Positions 35,905 through 43,106 of a DNA stretch of 64,000 nt are shown one piece after another. Made by a program: the position numbers and the translations under genes. Origin of the DNA: Paenibacillus tyrphae (lineage in GTDB: Bacteria > Bacillota > Bacilli > Paenibacillales > NBRC-103111); NCBI RefSeq assembly GCF_024158745.1, contig NZ_JAMZAW010000002.1:488774-552773 (forward strand), written 5' to 3'. The notes beneath the pieces were generated by a model that was not told where the DNA came from, did no database searches, and was given only the letters and a program-made list of their open reading frames with translations. Position 1 is the stretch's first letter, and each line of letters begins with the position of its first letter.

Positions 35905-37062
35905 TTATTTATGAGACCAGCTGTAAAGATAGTTTTTGTCTTCGAAGGTGTGGGCCGCCTTGACGACTTTAAGCGGACGGAACGTGTCCACCATGACCGC
36001 TAATTCCTTCGTTTCTTTTTTGCCCAGGCTCGCCTCGATCGTGCCGGGATGTGGACCGTGAGGGATTCCCGACGGATGAAGCGTAATGGACCCTTCTTCG
36101 ATCCCCCGGCGGCTCATGAAATTGCCCTCTACATAGTAAAGCACCTCGTCGCTGTCCACGTTGCTGTGGAAATAAGGCGTAGGTACGGCTTCCGGATGAT
36201 AATCGTACATTCTCGGAACGAAGGAGCAGACGACGAACTGATGCCCTTCGAACGTCTGGTGGATCGGAGGCGGCATATGAATGCGTCCGGTGATCGGTTC
36301 GAAATCCGCAATATTGAAAATGTACGGATACAGATAACCGTCCCAGCCGACGACGTCTAGCGGATGATGGCTGTAAATATGCGAATGCAGCGCGCCTCTC
36401 GTTTTGGACCGCACCTCGAACTCCCCAAGCTCCGTGTACGTCTCCAGCGTCTCCGGCAGCCGGATATCCCTTTCGCAAAAAGGACTGTGCTCCAGCAGTT
36501 GACCGTGCTCGTTGCGGTAACGCTTCGGCGTGCTGATCCAGCTGTTCGTTTCCACGACCAAAAATTTGGTATCTTCCCCATCCGGCACAATCCGGTAAAT
36601 CGTACCGATCGGAATGACGATATAATCGCCCGGACGGTAACGCAGCGTACCGAACATGGTCTCGACCTTGCCTGTTCCGTAATGCACGAACAGAAGCTCG
36701 TCGCCGTCGCCGTTGCGGTAATAATAATTCATTGGTTCTGTAGGACTCGAAACGGCAAGCAGAATATCGTCATTGCCGAGAACGTACGTTCTTCCCAGAA
36801 CGCCATCGCCTTGCTTCGGAGCCGCTCCCGTCTGAAAATGGCGGTACCCGAGCACGCTGTCGTCCTCGTACTCAATGCTGCACGCACCGAGGTATTCGGC
36901 TTTGACGATTTCCGTCGGCGCCCCATGATGATAAAGGATCGATTGAATGCCGGAGAAGCCTTTCGTGCCCATCACTTGCTCGCGAAACAACGAACCGTCT
37001 TCTTTTCTGAACTGCACGTGTCTTTTATTGGGAATTTGCCCCATTCGATGGTAGAACGGCAT
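35905..37062 (-). CDS. hmgA: Homogentisate 1,2-dioxygenase
   Basis: A non-haem iron enzyme of the cupin type, 385 residues, which opens the ring of homogentisate to maleylacetoacetate. Typical features are the N-terminal VQFRKEDGSLFREQ, the LLFVHYGTGKVETMFG strand, the YIVIPIGTIYRI cupin motif, and GIPHGPHPGTIEASLG near the C-terminus with iron-ligand histidines. It is shorter than the roughly 430-residue proteobacterial enzymes but normal for the Bacillales type. It follows fahA by 33 bp in the operon. Confidence 0.92.
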   Translation of the reverse strand: MPFYHRMGQIPNKRHVQFRKEDGSLFREQVMGTKGFSGIQSILYHHGAPTEIVKAEYLGACSIEYEDDSVLGYRHFQTGAAPKQGDGVLGRTYVLGNDDILLAVSSPTEPMNYYYRNGDGDELLFVHYGTGKVETMFGTLRYRPGDYIVIPIGTIYRIVPDGEDTKFLVVETNSWISTPKRYRNEHGQLLEHSPFCERDIRLPETLETYTELGEFEVRSKTRGALHSHIYSHHPLDVVGWDGYLYPYIFNIADFEPITGRIHMPPPIHQTFEGHQFVVCSFVPRMYDYHPEAVPTPYFHSNVDSDEVLYYVEGNFMSRRGIEEGSITLHPSGIPHGPHPGTIEASLGKKETKELAVMVDTFRPLKVVKAAHTFEDKNYLYSWSHK

Positions 37063-37095
37063 CTTGTACGACCTCCTTGGTTAAGTTGCGCTTGC

Positions 37096-38358
37096 TTATT
37101 TCAACGAAGGCAGAATCCGGCCCATCACCTCGCCAAACCCGATGCGGTACCCGTCGCCTTGAGCGTAGCCGGTCATGGTCAGCCGGTCGCCGTCTTCCAG
37201 CCAGACCCGCTTGATGCCATCGCTTAACTGAAGAGGCTCGGCTCCGCGCCAGGCCAATTCCAGCATGCATCCGCGGCTTGCCTTATCCGGTCCGCTGATC
37301 GTCCCGGAGGCCAGCAAATCCCCGGCCCGCAGGTTGCAGCCGCCTACCGTATGGTGAGCGATTTGCTGCGCCATGCTCCAATACAGGTATTTGACATTGC
37401 TCTCCGTGATCCGCTCGGCCTGCTCCATATCGGCGCTTTGCAGATACACTTCAAGCTTAATATCGAAGGAGTGTGCTCCCTCCTGCTTCAGGTAAGGAAG
37501 CGGCTCCGGCTCCTGCCGGCTTCCGCGGATGCGGAACGGCTCCAAGGCATCGAGCGGCACAACCCAGGGCGAAATCGATGTCGCGAAATTTTTCGCGAGA
37601 AAAGGTCCGAGCGGCTGGTATTCCCAAGCTTGAATATCCCGGGCGCTCCAATCGTTGACGAGCACCAGTCCGAAAATATGCTCCTCCGCCCGTTCGACGG
37701 GGATGGGCGTACCGAGCGGGTTGCCTGCCCCCATAAACCAGCCGATTTCCAGCTCAAAGTCCAGCTGACGGCTCGGCCCGAATACGGGCGCCGCCGCATC
37801 CGGCGGCTTCATCTGCCCTTGGGGGCGGCGCACGTCGGTCCCGCTAAGCACGATCGAGCTGGCCCGGCCATGGTACCCGACCGGGAGATGATGCCAGTTG
37901 GGCATCAAGGCGTTTTCTTTCCCCCGGAACATCGTTCCTACATTGAAGGCATGGTCCCGTGAAGCGTAAAAATCCGTATAATCGCCAATCTCTACAGGCA
38001 GCAGCAGCTCTACGTCCTTCTGCGGAAGCAGGGCGGCGGTCCGCAGCCCCGCATTATCCCGCAGCTCCGGCTCGTCGGCCGACAGCAGCCGCTGAATTTC
38101 CGCGCGGACCTGCTGCCAAGCCGGACGGCCGAGCGCCATAAACGCGTTCAGCGACGCTTGCTCGAATATTCCCTGCCCGGCTGCTGCCGTCCTGGCGAAG
38201 CAGCCCGCCTGATCGAGGACGGCAAGATCCAGAACGTACTCCCCGATGGCCGCGCCAATCCGGGGAGTACCGCCGTTACGTGAGCGGAAGACGCCGTAGG
38301 GAAGATTTTGGATAGGAAAATGCGATTCCGGCGCAACCTCAACAAATGAGCGCAGCAT
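37096..38358 (-). CDS. fahA: Fumarylacetoacetase
   Basis: A 420-residue hydrolase cleaving fumarylacetoacetate to fumarate and acetoacetate, the last step of tyrosine degradation. The N-terminal SH3-like domain is followed by the FAH core, with the catalytic FYASRDHAFNVG stretch, HLPVGYHGRASSIV, and metal-site residues in FELEIGWFMG and NDWSARDIQAWEY. An appropriate GGAG precedes the ATG. It starts 16 bp after the stop of the unassigned 314-residue gene. Confidence 0.95.
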   Translation of the reverse strand: MLRSFVEVAPESHFPIQNLPYGVFRSRNGGTPRIGAAIGEYVLDLAVLDQAGCFARTAAAGQGIFEQASLNAFMALGRPAWQQVRAEIQRLLSADEPELRDNAGLRTAALLPQKDVELLLPVEIGDYTDFYASRDHAFNVGTMFRGKENALMPNWHHLPVGYHGRASSIVLSGTDVRRPQGQMKPPDAAAPVFGPSRQLDFELEIGWFMGAGNPLGTPIPVERAEEHIFGLVLVNDWSARDIQAWEYQPLGPFLAKNFATSISPWVVPLDALEPFRIRGSRQEPEPLPYLKQEGAHSFDIKLEVYLQSADMEQAERITESNVKYLYWSMAQQIAHHTVGGCNLRAGDLLASGTISGPDKASRGCMLELAWRGAEPLQLSDGIKRVWLEDGDRLTMTGYAQGDGYRIGFGEVMGRILPSLK

Positions 38359-38374
38359 CTTTTAACGGCTCCTT

Positions 38375-39319
38375 TTACTCTATTGATTTTAGCTCCCGCA
38401 GCTCGTCGCGGGGCTCATCGAAGCTGCAGCTTCCGTAGGAACACAGCGCCTGATTGCGCAGCCTCCGCACCTCGTCGGCTGAAACTGTAAGCGCTCTCCA
38501 ACCCAACGCATCCGGGAGGAAGACGAAGCTGTCGGGACTGTCGTCCGCCAAAATTTCGGCGGTTTTGTCGCGGTCCAGCTTGTAGCCATGCGCCAGCATC
38601 CCTGCAACAAACACGTTTAGGAAGCCGTGCATCTCGGTCTTCACTTCTTCCCGATACATGCGAACCGGGTGATGAAGGCCGGCTGTGAACTTTAGCGCCA
38701 ACTGGCGGTCCCTGCACCCGATGAGGACGGTAGCTACCTGCTCCGGCGACGGAAACGCGTCGGAGGTGACGCCTCCGGTCCGCAGCTTTACACCTGGCTG
38801 CATCCCGCCTTGGCTGGCGCAGCACTTCACCGCGTCAAGAGCTTCTTCGATCCGGCTCCCCCAATCGCCGTTCCAAGGAAACGTCCATTCGAAGAACAGC
38901 CGGAGGCCGTGTTCCGATGCTCCGGCTGCAATCTCATCCAGTAACCGAGGGTCCGCACCCGCAAGGGGAAGAGGAAGCTCCAGCACGTCGATGTTCACCG
39001 ACGAACCATGCTTCCCCCGGAAAGCCTCCGTTTGCCGCAAAGTATCGCCAAACAGCCGAAGGCATTCTTCCGCATCCCGGCTGCGGGTTCCAAGAACCGA
39101 CAGCAGCAGCGGCCAGTCCTCAGAAAACATCGGCATATACGGAGACAGCTCCTCCAATTGTGCGGCGGGGATAATGAACCGCCCCAACATCCAAGCGTCC
39201 TGTCCATCCCGGTAAGCCGCGTAATTGCGGACCGCCTGCTCCAAAGGCAGGGCGGCGGGCGGAAATAACCCGGCATAATCGAGGAGCTGCTCCATCAAAG
39301 CTTTAGCGCTGGAAATCAT
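38375..39319 (-). CDS. Unassigned protein in the homogentisate operon
   Basis: A 314-residue soluble protein with no signal peptide or membrane helix. I do not recognise a characterised family. The pattern of alternating hydrophobic strands and helices, with conserved-looking GVKLRTGG (about 182-189), ALKFTAGLHHPVR (about 214-226) and FFEWTFPW (about 149-156), is consistent with a TIM-barrel-like enzyme. It is placed between hppD and fahA, 16 bp from fahA. The pathway step between homogentisate dioxygenase and fumarylacetoacetase (maleylacetoacetate isomerase) has no glutathione-S-transferase-type gene here, so this protein is a candidate for it or for an alternative hydrolysis. The ribosome binding site is rather distant. 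Confidence 0.75.
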   Translation of the reverse strand: MISSAKALMEQLLDYAGLFPPAALPLEQAVRNYAAYRDGQDAWMLGRFIIPAAQLEELSPYMPMFSEDWPLLLSVLGTRSRDAEECLRLFGDTLRQTEAFRGKHGSSVNIDVLELPLPLAGADPRLLDEIAAGASEHGLRLFFEWTFPWNGDWGSRIEEALDAVKCCASQGGMQPGVKLRTGGVTSDAFPSPEQVATVLIGCRDRQLALKFTAGLHHPVRMYREEVKTEMHGFLNVFVAGMLAHGYKLDRDKTAEILADDSPDSFVFLPDALGWRALTVSADEVRRLRNQALCSYGSCSFDEPRDELRELKSIE

Positions 39320-39367
39320 GTGACGATCGCCCGCCTTTCCTTTTAAACCTGTAGATTTGTAAGAAAA

Positions 39368-40483
39368 TTACAAATTTCCGCGGCGTGCCTGCTCTCTTTC
39401 GATCGATTCGAACAGCGCTTTGAAGTTGCCTTCACCGAACGTGGTCGCCCCTTTGCGCTGAATGATTTCAAAGAACAGAGTCGGCCGGTCGACGAGCGGC
39501 TTCGTAAAGATTTGCAGCAGGTACCCCTCCTCATCGCGGTCGACAAGAATGCGGTATTGCTTCAGCTTCTCGATATCTTCGTCAATCTCGCCGACCCGGT
39601 CCGCCAGCTCTTCGTAATACGTTTCCGGCGTATCCAGGAATTCCACGCCGTTTTCCTTCAGCACCTTCACGGTTGTGATGATATCGTTGGTCAATAAAGC
39701 TGCGTGCTGCACCCCAGGGCCGTTGTAAAACTCCAAATATTCTTCGATTTGCGACTTGCGCTTGCCGGTGGCCGGCTCGTTGATCGGCATTTTGATACGG
39801 CCGCCGTTGCAAATGACTTTGGACATCAAAGCCGAATATTCCGTGCTGATATCTTCATCATCGTAGTGAATCATTTCCTTGAAACCCATGACCTTCTCGT
39901 AGTAGGACACCCATTCGTTCATTTGCTCGACGTTTCCGACGACATGGTCGATCCCGATGAGCCCCGCATCCTGATACGGAAACGAGAAGTTGACGGGCTG
40001 ATATCCCGGTGCAAACAAGCCCTTATAGTTCTTTCGATCCACGAGGGTATGCACCGTATCGCCGTACGTGCCGATGATTGCTTTTTTGTAGGTGCCGTGT
40101 TCGTCTGTCAGCACCTGCGGCGCCATCACGGGAATGCCGCCTCTGGAAATCGCCTCCGCGTAAGCCTTTTCAACGTCGTCAACCCGAAACGCGACGTCCT
40201 TCGCTCCTTCGCCATGCTTCTTGATAAATTCCGTGACCGGGTGGTCCTCCTGAAGCGAGCCCGTCACCACAAAACGGATTTTCCGCTGCTCCAGCACATA
40301 GGATACGCGATCGCGCTGGCCGGTTTCCAGCCCGGCGAAGGCAACAATCTTGAACCCGAAGGCCCGGCTCATGTAATAGGCGGATTGCTTCGCGTTGCCA
40401 ACGTAAAATTCCATATATTCAAAATCCTCGATCGGGAAAAAATCTTGCTGCAGCTCGCTAACTAAGGTAGTATCCATTTCCAT
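39368..40483 (-). CDS. hppD: 4-hydroxyphenylpyruvate dioxygenase
   Basis: Converts 4-hydroxyphenylpyruvate to homogentisate. The 371-residue protein has two vicinal-oxygen-chelate halves and the three iron ligands His180 (GIDHVVGNV), His260 (GVQHAALL) and Glu339 (FFEIIQR). Length and C-terminal helix (GNFKALFESIEREQARRG) are typical. It is the first gene of the operon hppD-orf314-fahA-hmgA-yerC, and GGAGG lies eight bases before the ATG. A good promoter lies upstream. Confidence 0.96.
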   Translation of the reverse strand: MEMDTTLVSELQQDFFPIEDFEYMEFYVGNAKQSAYYMSRAFGFKIVAFAGLETGQRDRVSYVLEQRKIRFVVTGSLQEDHPVTEFIKKHGEGAKDVAFRVDDVEKAYAEAISRGGIPVMAPQVLTDEHGTYKKAIIGTYGDTVHTLVDRKNYKGLFAPGYQPVNFSFPYQDAGLIGIDHVVGNVEQMNEWVSYYEKVMGFKEMIHYDDEDISTEYSALMSKVICNGGRIKMPINEPATGKRKSQIEEYLEFYNGPGVQHAALLTNDIITTVKVLKENGVEFLDTPETYYEELADRVGEIDEDIEKLKQYRILVDRDEEGYLLQIFTKPLVDRPTLFFEIIQRKGATTFGEGNFKALFESIEREQARRGNL

Positions 40484-40524
40484 TTTTATAACCTCCTAGA
40501 ATAATATTCCTAATCATTGATGCT

Positions 40525-40553
40525 ATTATATGGCAAACTTGTGAACTCTTCAA
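40525..40553 (-). promoter_or_regulatory. Promoter of the hppD operon
   Basis: TTGAAG (40548-40553) and TATAAT (40525-40530) are spaced by 17 bp on the minus strand, about 40 bp ahead of the hppD start codon. Confidence 0.75.
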
Positions 40554-40612
40554 AAATGTTCAGTGCTGTATGCGCGTGTCAACGCTAAATCGCTTTAGTA
40601 CGTTAAATGAGG

Positions 40613-40843
40613 TTAGTCGGCTTCGGAGGTAGTAGCTGCTTTCTGAAGCTGGTCCAGCAGCTCTTCTTCATCGTTCAAAACGATAATTCGTTGATCCACT
40701 TTCACAAAGCGCTCCAAGTAACATTGCCCGCAATTGCCCAAGCAATCTTTTACCAAAATATCAACAGAGCCGTCACGCACGATTTGTTTTAAAGCTTCCG
40801 ATTTGGTCAGCTCATTCGAGCTGCACAGCTTGACGGTAGCCAT
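40613..40843 (-). CDS. DUF1450 / YuzB-like protein
   Basis: A 76-residue protein with CLGNCGQC in the centre and a further Cys at position 7 (KLCSSNEL), as in the YuzB/DUF1450 group, which is thought to have a thioredoxin-like or iron-sulfur-type fold. The function is unknown. It lies between pdh and hppD on the same strand, with a promoter for hppD following it. Confidence 0.75.
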   Translation of the reverse strand: MATVKLCSSNELTKSEALKQIVRDGSVDILVKDCLGNCGQCYLERFVKVDQRIIVLNDEEELLDQLQKAATTSEAD

Positions 40844-40896
40844 ATGAACAAGCCTCCCGGAAAATCGTAATTATTTCCTATGTTTCCTGCCTGCGG

Positions 40897-42057
40897 TTAG
40901 TGGCGAATTTGCCATTTGGCGCGCTTTCTCGGAGAAAAGAAGCTGTTTCTTCCTTTTCTGGATTGAATTCGCTGCTCGCAGATCAGATTCGCCGCCTCGA
41001 CCGTTGTAATGTTCTTTTCCTTGGCTTCCGAGAGCACGCGGAGCAGCGAATGATAGATCGCTTTCGTTTTGGCCAAAACTCTGTCTTTGTTCGGTCCGTA
41101 CAGCTCATCCGATACTTGCATGATGCCGCCGCTGTTAACCACGTAATCGGGGGCGTAAAGGATGCCTTTTCGCTTGAGGTCGAGGGCGTGGCTCTCATGA
41201 AGAAGCTGATTGTTCGCTGCGCCTGCGATCGCTTGGACCTTGAGCTGCCCGATCGTGCGATCGTTAAGAATGCCGCCGACGGCACACGGAACGAAGAAGT
41301 CGGCCTCCACGCCGTAGATCTCTTCTCCTTTCACGGCGGTCGCGGTTCTGCCGAGCTTACCGGCTCTTTCCACAATTTGGTCTACCGCGGTTTGATCCAC
41401 ATCGGTCACATACAGATCGGCACCTTCCTGCAGCAAATGCTCGGCGACTTTAAAGCCGACCTTCCCCAAGCCTTGAATCGCGAACCGTTTGCCGCGCAAC
41501 TCCTCATGCCCCCATAATGTTCGGGCTACGGCTTTCATGCTGTACAGAACGCCCAAAGCCGTCGGAATCGACGTTTCTCCCCCGCCGCCATATTCCTCGG
41601 GCAGCCCGGCAATGCAATTCGTCTCCTTGCACGCATGGACGAAATCGTCCAGCACCGTGCCCATATCCGTTCCGGTATAAAATCTCCCGTTCAACGAATC
41701 GATAAATTGTCCGTAAGCCCGGAACAATTCCGGGGTCTTATCCTTGGCCGGATCTCCGATGATGACCGCCTTCCCTCCGCCGAAGTCCACATCGGCCGCC
41801 GCACATTTATAGGTCATCGCCTTCGATAAACGCAGAACATCCTCGAGCGCTTCCTCGACGGTGGCATAGGGCCTCATCCGCGTTCCTCCCAAAGCCGGGC
41901 CGAGCGTCGTATCGTGGATGGCGATAATCGCTTTCAAGCCTGTGGCGGGGTCGTTGCAAAACAGCACCTGCTCATGCTCCTGCATTTTCTCGAACAAGTC
42001 GGTCGTACGCGAGGACGCCGACGGTTTGATCTCGGATAATAACGCTGCATTGTTCAT
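40897..42057 (-). CDS. pdh: Phenylalanine dehydrogenase
   Basis: An NAD-dependent amino acid dehydrogenase of 386 residues. It resembles Lysinibacillus sphaericus and Bacillus badius phenylalanine dehydrogenases more than leucine dehydrogenases: [29 protein letters not shown] with the catalytic Lys, HACKETNCI with the specificity Asn retained, and the C-terminal [13 protein letters not shown] tail. The nucleotide fold GLGKVG is near residue 195. It oxidatively deaminates phenylalanine (often also tyrosine) to the keto acid, which fits the adjacent hppD operon, since 4-hydroxyphenylpyruvate would come from tyrosine. GGAGG precedes the ATG. A cre-like site lies upstream. Confidence 0.88.
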   Translation of the reverse strand: MNNAALLSEIKPSASSRTTDLFEKMQEHEQVLFCNDPATGLKAIIAIHDTTLGPALGGTRMRPYATVEEALEDVLRLSKAMTYKCAAADVDFGGGKAVIIGDPAKDKTPELFRAYGQFIDSLNGRFYTGTDMGTVLDDFVHACKETNCIAGLPEEYGGGGETSIPTALGVLYSMKAVARTLWGHEELRGKRFAIQGLGKVGFKVAEHLLQEGADLYVTDVDQTAVDQIVERAGKLGRTATAVKGEEIYGVEADFFVPCAVGGILNDRTIGQLKVQAIAGAANNQLLHESHALDLKRKGILYAPDYVVNSGGIMQVSDELYGPNKDRVLAKTKAIYHSLLRVLSEAKEKNITTVEAANLICEQRIQSRKGRNSFFSPRKRAKWQIRH

Positions 42058-42097
42058 CTCTATTCCTCCTGAAACGATTCTCTACTCTCTACACAAA

Positions 42098-42111
42098 AGT
42101 AAACGTTTTCA
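42098..42111 (-). promoter_or_regulatory. Candidate cre site (CcpA) upstream of pdh
   Basis: TGAAAACGTTTACT on the minus strand matches the CcpA consensus TGWAANCGNTNWCA at 13 of 14 positions. It lies about 40 bp ahead of the pdh start codon, a position suited to catabolite repression. Confidence 0.55.
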
Positions 42112-42549
42112 AAATAGCACGGCGCGACGCTGCATTACGAGCGAATAAGCTATACCTTCATGTTATGTGTAACACTCCTTTATGGTTTGGATAAAACAAA
42201 CTATGATTCCTTTTTGTAACAGTTCACATACTAAACTACCTCCATGATTCGCGCAAACATCCCTTTTAACGCGCGTGTTCTTTGATGTTTCAGCACTTTT
42301 GCGCGTTGAATAAGGTTAGTGCTCGTAACAAGGTCCCTACTTCCAACTATACTAACTTTTATAAAAATTTTTGTAATATATTGACTATTAATATATTATT
42401 CGGTATATTATAGTCGAATATGGATTTGAATACATATTTTTCAATTCTATTCTTCCATATTCACGTTTCTGTGCGGCGAGGCCAGGCGAAGGCGAAAGCG
42501 GTTTCAATCGGTTTAAAATTTTTTTTACATTTGAAGGGAGAAGATACTT
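42112..42549. other. Intergenic region between pdh and the lanthipeptide operon
   Basis: About 440 bp, AT-rich in its right half. It holds the divergent promoters. A short palindrome GTGTAACAC lies at about 42169-42177. A GC-rich hairpin-prone stretch (42469-42500) forms part of the lan leader. No gene was recognised; a minus-strand frame at 42388-42582 has no plausible ribosome binding site. Confidence 0.4.
42381..42409 (+). promoter_or_regulatory. Promoter of the lanthipeptide operon
   Basis: TTGACT (42381-42386) and TATATT (42404-42409) with 17-bp spacing, giving a leader of about 130 bases before the first precursor gene. Confidence 0.65.
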
Positions 42550-42744
42550 ATGGCAAACAACAATTTCGATCTGGATGTCCAAGTGAAATCGGTTAATTCG
42601 GTAAACGCGAATTTTGGGCTTTACACGTCAGAATGCTATAGTTCTCAATGCTATTCTTCCAAATGTTATTCCGATACTTGCTATTCCTCCGACTGCTATA
42701 CCGGCAGACATATGTGCGGCTACACCCACGGCTACAGCTGCTAA
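42550..42744 (+). CDS. lanA1: Class I lanthipeptide precursor 1 (CYSxx pentads)
   Basis: A 64-residue precursor peptide. Residues 1-24 form a leader with the class I box FDLDVQV at 6-12. The core (about 25-64) contains seven cysteines in a regular series: from Cys29, four pentads of the type C-Y-S-[S/D]-x (CYSSQ, CYSSK, CYSDT, CYSSD), then CYTGRHMCGYTHGYSC. Each pentad Cys is preceded by Ser/Thr at -2 and/or -3, the spacing needed for lanthionine rings of four or three residues. Thirteen Ser/Thr residues are available. GAAGGGAG lies upstream. LanB, LanT and LanC genes follow, so dehydration and cyclisation are expected. I know of no described lanthipeptide with this pentad array. Confidence 0.9.
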   Translation: MANNNFDLDVQVKSVNSVNANFGLYTSECYSSQCYSSKCYSDTCYSSDCYTGRHMCGYTHGYSC

Positions 42745-42788
42745 TTTCATCCATTCATTCCGCTTTCGCCGGCTGCCGCAACAAACTT

Positions 42789-42805
42789 CGGAGAAACATT
42801 CTCCG
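42789..42805 (+). terminator. Short hairpin between lanA1 and lanA2
   Basis: CGGAGAA-ACA-TTCTCCG, a perfect 7-bp stem with a 3-base loop and no T run. It may stabilise the lanA1 transcript end or partly attenuate transcription. Confidence 0.45.
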
Positions 42806-42825
42806 TTGGAAGGGAGAAGATATGT

Positions 42826-43017
42826 ATGGCAAACAACATTTTCGACCTGGATGTTGAAGTGAAATCGGTAAATTCGGTACATCAGAACATCGGCCTCTTC
42901 ACGTCCACTTGCTTTACTTCTCAATGCTTCACTTCCAAGTGCTTCACGGATACTTGCTTTACCTCGGACTGCTTTACAGGCAGACATCAATGCGGCTACA
43001 CCCACGGCAGCTGCTAA
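42826..43017 (+). CDS. lanA2: Class I lanthipeptide precursor 2 (CFTxx pentads)
   Basis: A 63-residue paralogue of the first precursor. The leader is nearly identical (FDLDVEVKSVNSV). The core has the same seven-cysteine plan, but every pentad reads C-F-T-[S/D]-x (CFTSQ, CFTSK, CFTDT, CFTSD), then CFTGRHQCGYTHGSC. Tyr is replaced by Phe and the first Ser by Thr in all four pentads, so methyllanthionine would take the place of lanthionine. Fourteen Ser/Thr residues are present. GGAAGGGAG precedes the ATG. A strong hairpin follows the gene. Confidence 0.9.
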   Translation: MANNIFDLDVEVKSVNSVHQNIGLFTSTCFTSQCFTSKCFTDTCFTSDCFTGRHQCGYTHGSC

Positions 43018-43038
43018 TCTTTCGCGTGTTCCCGCAAC

Positions 43039-43072
43039 TACTTCGGAGGAACGTTCGCGTTCTTCCGAAGTA
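43039..43072 (+). terminator. Strong hairpin between lanA2 and lanB
   Basis: A 15-bp stem (TACTTCGGAGGAACG against CGTTCTTCCGAAGTA, one wobble) capped by a TTCG tetraloop, without a T run. It probably acts as a partial terminator or RNA stabiliser, keeping precursor mRNA in excess of synthetase mRNA. Confidence 0.6.
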
Positions 43073-43106
43073 TCTCTTACGACTCGATAACGGAAGGTGA
43101 GACGAC

